64,000 bases of DNA, taken from NCBI GenBank assembly GCA_012845835.1, contig JABAKD010000009.1, positions 6,077,324 to 6,141,323 of the forward strand. Reading direction: 5' to 3'. Position numbers and translations under genes: made by a program. The notes below the pieces were generated by a model. It made no database searches and was not told the origin of the DNA. It saw only the letters and a program-made list of their open reading frames with translations. This DNA comes from Undaria pinnatifida. Its lineage: Eukaryota > Sar > Phaeophyceae > Laminariales > Alariaceae. The number at the start of each line of letters is the position of its first letter. The stretch's first letter is position 1. Below, one piece after another: positions 34,752-46,300 of the stretch.

Positions 34752-35246
34752 GTGCAACACAGCAGCACCAGGCAAACTGGGCAGGCACCCACAAGCGATC
34801 TTGGGGGCAGATAATCTCCCTCTTTCATAACGCAAAAAGGAATTTGTGGAACTCCCTCGTCGACGGTTGGCTTTCTTCCCTTCTTCTTGTCCGTTTGGCG
34901 GGATCGCTCTGCCATCTACCTGTGACCCGTGCTTGTACTCGCACGAGGAACCTCACCCTGCCTACCCCATTGATTGGCGTGCATACTTGTCTCCGCTGTC
35001 TTTACTGCACAGAAAACGAAGCCAGAAAACGCAACGGTCTTCTGGTTCTGGCTGCTCTTCTTGCTGCAACGTCTACATCAGGTACAAAGCCAGCCAGCAC
35101 GCTCGGCAAGAGGAGACCCAGCACAGAACTGCTGCAGCACTGACAACACCGGCTTGTAGCGCTGCCGCAATACAACACGCTAGTGCTGGAGCCACGACGT
35201 TAACGCCATAACGTCTCCGTGTCGGCGTCCCATTACGAAGGACAAG
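34752..35246. promoter_or_regulatory. Divergent (shared) promoter interval
   Basis: Only 495 bp separates the ATG of the minus-strand PIBF1 gene from the ATG of the plus-strand giant-protein gene. Both promoters and 5' UTRs must lie here or overlap. No TATA box stands out. Co-regulation is possible but is an inference from spacing alone. Confidence 0.45.
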
Positions 35247-38200
35247 ATGGTCTCCGGCCGAAATCGTGGCGCCGGCATCAGCAGCACCGCCTCCAGTCGC
35301 TGGGCCAGACAGCACATGATACGCCAATTAAATCGCATCTCGGACTTTGAAATCGCGGCGCCGGCGCCGGCGCTGCTTCTCCTCCTTCCCCTCAAGCCTG
35401 CGGTCGCTTTCAGCGACGCCACTCGGAAGGACACCGATCGGACGTCGGTCGCCATCGCTGATGCCGAGCCTGCAGCTTTCGAAGGTGCCGGTGGGAGCAT
35501 CACGGGAGTCGTGGCCGAGAGCAGGACCGAGGCGGAGAGGGAAGGCCGTGTGGGTGAGAACAGCAGCAGAAGCAGCAGTGCTGCCCAGGAGGGACTGATG
35601 CTGGCGTGCAACAAGGATGTGCAGCCTGCCAGGCAGTTGTGTTTGCCCGAAGCAGACGTGGCGGTGAGGAGCAGCAGCAGAAGCAAAAGCAGCAACAGCA
35701 GCCCTGTACGGGGACTGACGCTTGCGTCGCAGTCGGGCGCACGGGCTGCCAGGCAGCTGTCTTCGTCGGGGGCGGACGCGGGGGCAAATATCAGAACGCC
35801 TCCACCGACTGACCACCCTGCAACAACGCCCAACGTTGGTCTTCCTACGCACAGCAGTGCAAGCTGTTTTTGTCCGGGCCACGAAATTCTCTGCGGAAAA
35901 GACGGTGGTGCGGAAGAGAGGAAGTCCAAGCGTCGCTCGGCGCGGCGTAGATCAACAATGGATATATCCAGCACAGCAGCAGTTCCAGCAAGTTCGGAAC
36001 ACACCTCCGACGCCAGTAACGGGCGGTTTAAGCCCCTCCGGAGGGCTAGCAGCGCCGACGCGGAGAAGGAGAGCGATCGCTTGGACATATCAGACTGCCT
36101 CGCCAATATTACTAACATACCCGTAAGTAATACTGGTGTGGAAAAACCGCAATCTACGAAGAACACGCCCCTGGGAAAGCAGCCTCTAAACTTGCGGCGC
36201 TCGTCGAGGCGTTCATCCATGAGCGCGGGAGGGGTGGCGTCGGCAACAACGGTGTTTACCCCTTTCAAAACTGGCGATCTTCACGGGGTGGCCGCCCTGC
36301 GTCGATCCGATGCCCCTCCGCCCACCACTGCTGCTGTTGTGAGAAACAGGTCGCCGAACGGTGAGACCTTCGCCGGTGACGGCAGGGAGAACCTTCCTTC
36401 CTTTGAAGAAAAATACCCCATACGTCGCTCGAGAAGGGCCTCCTCCGTGGGTGTTGCTAGGGAGACAACGCAGGTAGGGTTAACGATCGCCGCTATCGCC
36501 GGCAGCGTTTGTGCAGAGGCGTTCCTCACTCGGCCTAACGTCGTAGCTACTGGCGAAGCCACCAGCGAAGCTACGGGCAAAGCCACAACCGAGAGCAACA
36601 ACGGACTTAGTGAAAGCGTTTGCAACAACGCAAACTTCTGCAGTAATCGCCAGGGGGTTACGACTGTCCTGTCCCTCGAGGAACAGCCGAGGCGTTGTTT
36701 GACACAGCAGATAAGAGTTTCTCCGGTAAGCGCGCGAAGGCTGTCGCTTAGGGCTGCGGAGCTTCGAGGGACTGTCGATCCCGCGATGCTTGGCGTCGAC
36801 CTCAACCTCGACGCGGTAGCGGCAACGGGTAACCTTGACGCGGTGGTGGCGGCGAATGGAAACGGTGCGAGTGGTGGTGACGGTGATGGTAGCTCTCCTG
36901 CTGAGCAGGAGGAGAGATCTGTTTGCAGGGAGCTTCACGCGCGTCGCTCGTCGACATGCTCTATTGGAGAGGGTATGGCTTCATTTGACGGCAGGGCTTC
37001 GTCAGCAAACAGCTCTTTATCAGCAGGCAGGACTTCTTTACCAGGCAGGGTTTCATCACCAGACAGACCTTTATCACCAGGTGGGGCTTTATCACCAGTT
37101 AGAGTTTCATCACAAAGTGGCTTTTTACCAGGAGGAATTCCGGATGGCGCCGGCGAGCTCTCCCGGCCACCCGCGCTCGCATCGCCGGGTACTGAAGGGA
37201 CGGCGCACACCGACCGGCACTATACCCGCCAGCGGGATACTCCTGCTCTAACGAGGCGGTCGAGGCGGGGATCGATGCGGTGCTCGCCTGCACCCGCAAG
37301 CAGGGCTTCGTCAGAGGCCAGGGGGTCACCAGTGGGCAGGGCTTCGTCAGTAGACAGGGCTCCATCCGCGGGCAGAACTTCATCAACAGATGAGGTTTCA
37401 TCACCAGGTGGCCTTCCACCAGGAAGAGCTCTGGATGGTGCAGACAAGCTCTCCCGGCCACCCGTGCTTACGTCGCCGGGTGCTGAAGGGACGGCGCACA
37501 CCGACCGGAGCTGTATCCCCCCGCGGGATACTCCTGCTCTAACGAGGCGGTCGAGGCGGGGATCGATGCGGTGCTCGCCTGCATCCGCAAACAGGGCTTC
37601 GTCAGAGGCCAGGGCTTCACCAGTCGGCAGGGCTTCGTCAGTAGACAGGGCTCCATCCGCGGGCAGGACTTCGTCATCAGATGAGGTATCATCACCAGGT
37701 GGCGTTCCACCAGGAAGAGCTCTGGACGGTGCCGACGAGCTCTCCCGGCCACCCGTGCTTGCGTCGCCGGGTGCTGAAGGGGCGGCGCACACCGACCGGA
37801 GCTGTATCCCCCAGCGGGATACTCCTGCTCTAATGAGGCGGTCGAGGCGGCGATCGATGCGGTGCTCGCCTGCACCCGCAAGCAGGAGTTCGTCAGAGGC
37901 CAGGGCTTCACCAGTCGGCAGGGCTTCGTCAGTAGATAGAGCACCATCCGCGGGCAGGAAATCATCAGCAGCCGGGGTATCATCACCAGGTGGCGTTCCA
38001 TCAGGAAGAGCTCCGGTTGATGAAGTCGAGCTCTCCCGGCCACCCGCGCTGGCGTCGCGGGGCGCTGAAGGGGTGACGCAAACCGATCGGAGCTGTACCC
38101 CCCAGCGGGATGCTCCTGTTCAAAAGAGGAGGTTGAGGCGGCGATCGATGAGGTGCTTGCCCGCATCTGTAGGCGGCGATTCGTTAGCGGCCAGGGCTTC

Positions 38201-40306
38201 ATCAGCACATGGGGTTTCATCAATCGGTGACATTTCATCAGGAAGAGCTCCGATTGATGCCGACGAGCCCCCCCAGCCATCCGCGCTCACGTCGTCGGAT
38301 GCTGAAGGGGTGAAGCAAGCCGACCGTAGCAGTGCCGTCCAGTGGGATATTCCTACTCTTACTATAAATAAAAAGGCGAGGCGACGATCGTTGAGGTGCC
38401 CGCCTATGTCCGCAGTCGGCGCTTCTCCAGCAGGCAGGGCCTCATCAGTAGACAGAGTTTCATCAGCAGAGAGGGTTTCGGCATCAGGTGGTGCTTTTTA
38501 TGAAGAACCTTTGGTTGGTAGGGGCATGACTTTCGGGCCACCCGCATTAGCGTCACCGGGAATTGAAGGGGCGACGCAGACCGACCGTAGCCGCACCGAC
38601 CAGCGGGATACTCCTACTCCCGCCCAAAAGAGAAAGGCCAGGCGAAGATCGATGAGGTGCCCGCCCGCATCCGAAGGTGGGGCTTCGTTTGTCGTCAGGG
38701 CTTCACCAGCAGGCAGAACTTCGTCAGCAGGCAGGGCTTCATTAGCAAATGAGGTTCCATCGCCAGGTGGCGTTCCATCAGGAGCATCTCCGGTTGATGC
38801 CCCCGAGCCCTCCCGGCCACCCACACTCGCATCGTCGGTTGTCGAAGGGTCGTCACAAGCTGATCGTAGCTGTATATACCAGCAGGATGCTTCCGCACCA
38901 AAGAGAAAGGCCAGGCGAAGATCGATGAGGTGCCCGCCCGCATCCGAAGGTGGGGCTTCGCCAATCGTCAGGGCTTCACCAGCAGACAGGACTTCATCAG
39001 CAGGCAGGGCTTCATTAGCAAATGAGGTTTCATCGCCAGGTGGCGTTCCATCAGGAGCATCTCTGGTTGATGCCGGCGAGCCCTTCCGGCCACCCACAAT
39101 CGGATCGTCGGTTGTCGAAGGGGCGTCACAAGCCGATCGTAGCTGTATATACCAGCAGGATGCTTCCGCACCAAAGAGAAAGGCCAGGCGACGGTCGATG
39201 AGGTGCCCGCCCGCATTCGAAGGTGGGGCTTCGCCAATCGTCAGGGCTTCACCAGCAGACAGGACTTCATCAGCAGGCAGGGCTTCGTCAGCAAATGAGG
39301 TTTCATCGCCAGGTGGCGTTCCATCAGGAGCATTTCCGGTTGATGCCGGCGAGCCCTTCCGGCCACCCACAATCGCATCGTCGGTTGTCGAAGGGGCGTC
39401 ACAAGCTGATCGTAGCTGTATATACCAGCAGGATGCTTCCGCACCAAAGAGAAAGGCCAGGCGACGGTCGATGAGGTGCCCGCCCGCATCCCAAGGTGGG
39501 ACTTCGCCAATCGTCAGGGCTTCACCGGCAGACAGGGCTTCATCAGCAGGCAGGGCTTCGTCATCAGGCAGGGACGCGTCAGCAGACGAGGTTTCATCGC
39601 CAGGTGGCGTTCCATCAGGATCATCTCTGGTTCATGCCGGCGAGCCCTTCCGGCCACCCACACTCGCGTCGTCGGTTGTCGAAGGGGCGACTCAAGCCGA
39701 TCGTAGCTGTATAAGCCAGCAGGATGCTTCCGCTCCCAAGAGAAAGGCCAGGCGACGGTCGATGAGATGCCTGTCCACGCGCGTGGCTATGGTTGATGAG
39801 ACCAGCGATATGGTGATGGAGCTTGCGCGGTCAAGTGCTTCTGCTTCGGTCGACGAGTCGAAGGCTAGCTGTGTTGAGGAGCGAGAACGGACAGGGCTCA
39901 TCGCTGCCGTGATCAATGACGTGAGTTCTATCATTCTTTTGTCTTGTTTTTTCTTCTTTCGGTCCGCGCCGGAGGAAGGGGGGGGGTACGGAATGATTTC
40001 CGCGCCGGCGGTGGTCACATAACACAGGGCTTGACATGTTCGCTTTTTGATTTTTTCGTTGGGATAGACGGCGCCAGGCACAAATCACGCTACCTCTTTC
40101 CCGCCACATGGCTGCTACTGCCCCCGCCGTGCCGCTTGAAGGATAACTCGAGGGCGTTGGACAAAAAATTCGCTGCGTGTCTCCTCATAGAATTGCCGAG
40201 GCGTTAAAGAACAGGGTGCTCTGGGGGGCGGACTCATTTGTCCGCCTCTCTTCCTGGTGCCTGCGCTTGCGGCGCGTCTCCTGCAACCACCCGAAGCTAC
40301 CTTCGT

Positions 40307-40342
<36 letters not shown>

Positions 40343-43300
40343 GCTGCTGTTGTTGCTCTCACATTGGCTTGTCATCGCCATAATCTAGTCCGTGGTCACA
40401 GGACAGGCTCCACCAACTCTGGAGTCGCAGAAAGCCTCCCATGAAATCCCCAACCCTAACCCTAGCCCTATTGCGCCCCGTTGATGTGATCGCTTTTCCT
40501 CCCTTCACCACGGAAAAATGAATGTAGTCCATGCACAAACTGGAGGCAACGCCGACCCCGACAAAAGCGGACGGAGTGTGGCGGCTACTTCGGTCGGTGT
40601 TGGCGGAACTGGTGGCCGCGGAAACATGCGCTGTTCGGCACGAGAAAAAGGCAGCGGGGACAGGTGACGCGCGCTACGATAGAGGTAGCGCTTTTTGGCT
40701 GAAAAAAAATCTGAACTATGGGGTTTGTTAACCCAAAATCGTCGGGGATGATCTAATCTTGTTTTTCCGCATGTTTTTTTGTATGCCGAGGACATGAGAT
40801 TGTTCATCGGGTTGCATTTTCACTCTGGCCAAAATCAGTTTGTGGGTGAGGTATACTAATAAAAGTATAAATCTCCTCCAGTGAGAAATGGTATTAGAAA
40901 ATGATGCTCATCGACTGTAGACTCTATCATGTTGGAGGAGCACGGGGGTGGGGAGGGAGTAGTTGATGGTTTTGTTCTGCGTAAGACGCAGACCATTGGT
41001 CGTGCCAAAAGTCACGGTCGGTTCTCGGCGGCTGCGTTGGCAGGAATTCTTGCTGGGTACGTAGCGCTAGCTTGTATTTATGGGATGCTCTAGGCGTTGG
41101 CGTGTATAAATATGGAAAGCATGCTGGATTGGGGTCGATGGGGGGAGAGGAGGGGGGGAAGGTGCGACGGAAAGCACGGCCCATGTACGTCGCCCGCTTG
41201 GTTCAATACGCCGGTCCTAGGCTTTCAAAATACAATCGCCGCCCGTAGCCCCCACATAAACTGCCTCCGCTATCGCTGCCCCGTTTCTGTTTCACGACAC
41301 CACAGATAAGCGAAGAAAAGGCTCGATAGCGAAGAGAAAGAGGGTGCATTTCTGCTCATTCGACTTTTCCACCGTCGACATGCCCTGGGATACTGTGAAC
41401 GGTTCGGATCTTTCAGGTAAGGGTGGGAATTGGTCGAGATCGTTCCTAAAATTGATATAGTCGTCGTTCGTCAAGTACAATACCTTGCTATACCATACCA
41501 TATAATACCACACTGCACCCCTCCACATTGTGCTGCACAGCTCCGTTCGGTTCAATGCCGTTGCTATGCCATACCATATCATATCATACCACACAATGCC
41601 ATATCTTGCCATACCATACCACCCCAATTATTCCTTCCCCTCCCTACACCACGCCACACCGTACCGCCTCGTGGTGTTCAATTCCCCACAGCTACGGAGG
41701 TCGCAAAGTGCCTGCAAAGCGTGACAGAAGCCCAACAGCGTTTCCAGGAAGCCCTGCAGGGTTTCAACGACGGCGAAAGCGGGATAGAACCAAACGGGAT
41801 CACGCCATGGAAGGCCTTTTTGTGCGAGCTGCGCACCCTATCTGCTTCAACCGGTGCGGGCTCCGCCGCGCTCGGTATACGGAAAGGGTGCCTTGCGGCT
41901 GGCAATGACGATGGGGGTGGGGGAGCACGGCAGGAAAAGTGGGGAGTTCACGAGTCGGAGGCGGTGGAGACGACGAAGGACTTGTCGAAGGCAGCCCGGT
42001 TCTTGCTGGCTGAACTGGTGCCTCTAGAAGGATGTCAGGTGCGAATGATGCTATTGTGGCGGCGATCAGTTAGGTGGGTGGGCGGGTGGGCGGGTGGGCA
42101 AGTGAGAGGGTGCGCCGGTGGATGGGTGGGTGGGTGGGCGTGGCGGTATGCCCGGGTTTTTCGACACGGAGGATGCGGTTGCAGCGGTGGCGGTTTCAGA
42201 AAGACGGCGCGATCACCGTCGATGCACTGCTTTATAGGCTTGAGTCGCCGCGCTCTTCCCTGCTCGCCCCCTCAATACTAGCGAAACTTGGTACGCACGA
42301 CGCCCCATAGTGGAGGTCAAGTCTTTACTCTATCAGAATGGGAAGTCAAACACGGCACCCCTCTCTCCGCCTCTCACGCCCCCCACCTCCCCCCCGCCTT
42401 CCTTTACCCCGATCGGTTTTTCTAATAAACACGACCACCCCCCCACGCCCCCTCTTAACTCCCGTCAGGCACGTTGTGAACACGATTATCGACTATCCCC
42501 GCCCCCCAACTCAAGTTCAGGGTCAGGAGCAAAAGTATCCCCTAGCCCTACCCCTCCCCTTCCCCACCTCTACCCTCTCTCCGCCTCTCACGCCTTCCCT
42601 TCCCCCACCTCTTCCCCGCCTTTCTTTACCCCGATCGGGTTTTCTAATAAACACGATCACCCCCCCACGCCCCCTCTTTACTCCCGCCAGGCACGCCGTG
42701 AACACGACTATCGACTCTCCCCGCCCCCCAAATCAAGTTCAGGGTCAGGAGCAAGAGTACTCCTCGCCCTACCCCTCCCCTTCCCCACCTATACCCCCCC
42801 CCGTTTTATGTCATGATATATATTCACCCACCGCCGTATATAATATTTAACGAAAAAAAAAATGTTTCAGGTTCCCGTCAAGAGCTTGGTGAGGGAAAGG
42901 CTGGGTGGCATGCTGTCGTCCCTTCTCAGGTTCAGGCTGAGGACTTTGTTCAACCCTCCGCCGGAGCCTCTTTCCGCTATGGACGCTGCCGTGTCCGACA
43001 GAAGGCGATTTCCGGGGAGGAGAGCCGGCATCCCCCCCCCAACGCACTACAGCAAGGTGATCATCGTTATCACGACTACCCTGGGATAATGCATCGAGCG
43101 TTTTTTTACACACCTGACAGATCACGATCCAGGTCATCTAGATCCTACATCTGTCGATGTCAAACATGTCGGTTGATGGTCTAGTGTTGCCCCGTCAAGG
43201 CCTCGTTTGACGTAGTACACTGGTTTTAGTATTAAGCGGTCCTTGACGGTTGTCCGTCAAAAATCAAGAGTGCCGTCAACCGACGTCTTTGGTCGATATG

Positions 43301-46300
43301 GTAGGTTGCGCCTGGTCTGTGCAGTACAAATCTAACGTCCGACAGAAGGAGGTTTCCACGGGAAGGAGAGCCTAAGGAAGTCTCCACGGGGAGGAGAGCC
43401 TGCAGCCCCCCACTTGACGAATTTCAGCAAAGTGGCAAACGATGACCAAGATTAATGTTGGATATCGTGTCGAAAGTTTCGAGATATCTAAAAGTGTCGA
43501 GAAACGTCAAACTTTCGATGTGTTTCCGAGCGAAACGTGCAGAAGGTTTCGGGGGAGGAGAACCAGGATCCCCCCCCCCCCCCAACGCGCTTCAGCAAGG
43601 TGATCGTCACGACCGCTGTAGTGTTGGATTAACGTATCGAACGTTTGTCGAGTTAGTATTGTGTAATTTCTCTTTTAGTCTCCCTGCCACCGTCAGCCCC
43701 TTTTTGAACTGCACCCACGTTTTTGAGCACACTTTTTTTTTCTTGCTCATCCCTTCTATTATCCTCGCGCTTTTCTTTCTCCTTCTCCCTCCCTAGACGT
43801 AACTCAGATCCGGGGCCAATAAGCAGGCTCCCCCCCCCGCCCCTCCCCACTTCGGTTTGCGCCTTCGATTTTATTGCGAGAAAATTCTTTAGTATGGAGT
43901 GTTTTTTTGCTGTTCTGAAAGGGTCGAGTCCGCATGGACCTCTATTATTAAATACTTCGTACTAACCATTGTCCTGCTGATGCTAAAGCCGCGCATCCTC
44001 GCTTGACGACGGATGCCTCTTTATCTCTATAGGTCCACGAGGTGGTGAAACTGACGCCACAGACTGCGAAACGGGGTCCTTCCGAGGCACACCCGTACGA
44101 CCACACTGAGGATGCCGCACCGAACGCCGCTTTCTCAAGAGCATTGCGCTGGGTAAGTTTTTTTGCGAAGCTATGCAAGGGTATTCTTAGTGCGGTATGC
44201 GCTCTGGGATACCCGGGTGTGTTAGAAGGGAATATGATGCAATTGTGGCGGAGAATTCGATGACATCAATCCCTCCCCCCTCTTCTAAGCCCATACGATA
44301 CTATTTATCAGGCATATCGTTATTCTTAGGAACATTAACACTAGCGTGTTGTCCAATTATTGTGAAGGTGACTCTGATCCAAGAAATCCCGCCTGCCTTT
44401 CTCTCCCTCTTCTTTTCCGCCCCCTGCCCCCAATCCTCATTGCGCCGAATAGCTGCACGGATACTCCGACCGAAGAGGTATGGGTGCGATCGATGCTGCG
44501 GAGGAGTTCTTGACGGGGACCGGAGACGGCAAACTTGCGGAGGAAGAGGCGGTAGAGCTGGCGGGGCAGCACGTGATCGCGGTCGCTGACGTAATGGGCG
44601 GTGAGATACGTGCCGAATTACACAATTTACAAGACAGTAGCGGTCTCTCTGTAGTGCTGATTGAGTAGTGCCGGTTGCCCTCTATAGTGCCTGTGAAATC
44701 ACTTTGCGCAGGTGGATTTCCGCAAGATTGGCAGTAATCGGAGTTATGCCGGTTGCCGCTATTGTGCCGGTACTTCCGGCACTATAGCGGCAAACGGGCA
44801 CTATATAGGGGTCACAACTGTGTAGGGCACCTACTAGAGTAAAAAACACAGGGCGATAAGAAAGGCTAGCTGATATTTTACGGGGAAAAATACGACATTC
44901 GCGAGCCGTTATACTGAAGTAGTGTCAAACGCGCCCTATCCTGGATAAAAAATACAGCTTTGAGTCAGTATTTCTATCTCTTATTACAGTGGGTGTCCTG
45001 TACTGTGTCCTAGATATAAATTCAGCGGTGTGGCAACGGCGGCTCCTAGACAAATGCGTACAACCGGGTACAGAGGGGGACTCCTAATGGTACCAGTATG
45101 TGTCAGCCTAATATGTTCAAGGCATCGGCACTATAATGAATTCGTAATATGGTTACTCTAGAGAGCTCCAGTGGTGCCAAGCTATTTCGCCGGCACTATA
45201 GAGAGCAGTGGCACTATTCAACCGATACTATAGAGAAATGGCACTATTTAACCAGCACTATATAGAGAGAAGTGACACTATTCAACCGGCACTATTGTGA
45301 GACCCTCACTTTCCTGTCCTCGTGTGTGTTTGGACCTTGGGTCTCCGATGATGCGACCTTCATCCCCGCAACTCTCGACAACGATCGATCGTTTTTTTTC
45401 GACACCTTACTCCTTTTTTTTCGCGGCACCCTGCTCGAGTCCCGCGCGTGAGGCTAATAGGGTGCTTTCCTCATTGTCCTTATTGACTGCGCGTTTTTGT
45501 GTGTCCCCTCGCATGGTCCCGACCAGCATTTCGTGCGAGGACGTTCTTGCGTTCTTTGCTGGAGTCGGACGTGGTGGAGGCTGCAGTCGCCCAGGCGGGA
45601 GGGTGGCATGATGTGGAGAAGCTCGCGTCGGCTTTGGCGGGGTGAGTTTCCTATTACGATTGCATGAAACCTTGGTCTGGTGGCTTGCACGAATCTTTAC
45701 CTGGTGGTGTGGATATGGGCGGCAAACGAAAGAGGAAGAGGTTCGGACGATGACGGCGTAAGGAGAGGATGGCATGGGGTGAACAGCCGTACAGGGATCG
45801 GTCTACGATATTACTGAGGGGATACAACACTTCGTGTCGCTTTATGCTTGCGTTTGTTTATGGCGGGAGTGATTCGCACTTTCCATCATCGGTGAAGACG
45901 TTGAAATTGTAAACGTGTCCCGCGCCCCCGCCCTATTCCACTCTACCCCACCATATCCTACATTGCCTGATCTTGTTTCGCCCTACCCTGCCCTGCTCCA
46001 CCCTACCCTACAGGCTACCCTACCCTACCCTGTTATACTTTGTTGAACCCTACCTTACCCTGCCATAACCTGCCTTACCCTGCCTTACCCTGCCATGCCC
46101 TACCTTGCCCTACCCAACCCAACTCCACCCTACTTTACCCTCGCTTACCCTACCCTGCGTCCGCTCCCACCGAACGCATCCTCTACGCAGGCTAAAGGGC
46201 TCCGCCGACATCGACCTGTCCCTTACTCTGCTGTCCGACGTCGACAAACTCAAGACCTGGCTGCAGACCGAGTCGCGTTGGCGGCACGGCCAGCGAGTTG

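Noticed and set aside
35180-39706. Long minus-strand open frames (up to 362 aa) opposite the giant gene's first exon
   Set aside because: They mirror the repetitive, stop-poor plus-strand coding sequence and have no own splice or start context.
45930-46180. Interstitial telomere repeat
   Set aside because: CCCTA/CCCTG pentamers do not keep a TTAGGG-type hexamer period; it is a pyrimidine-rich intron end.
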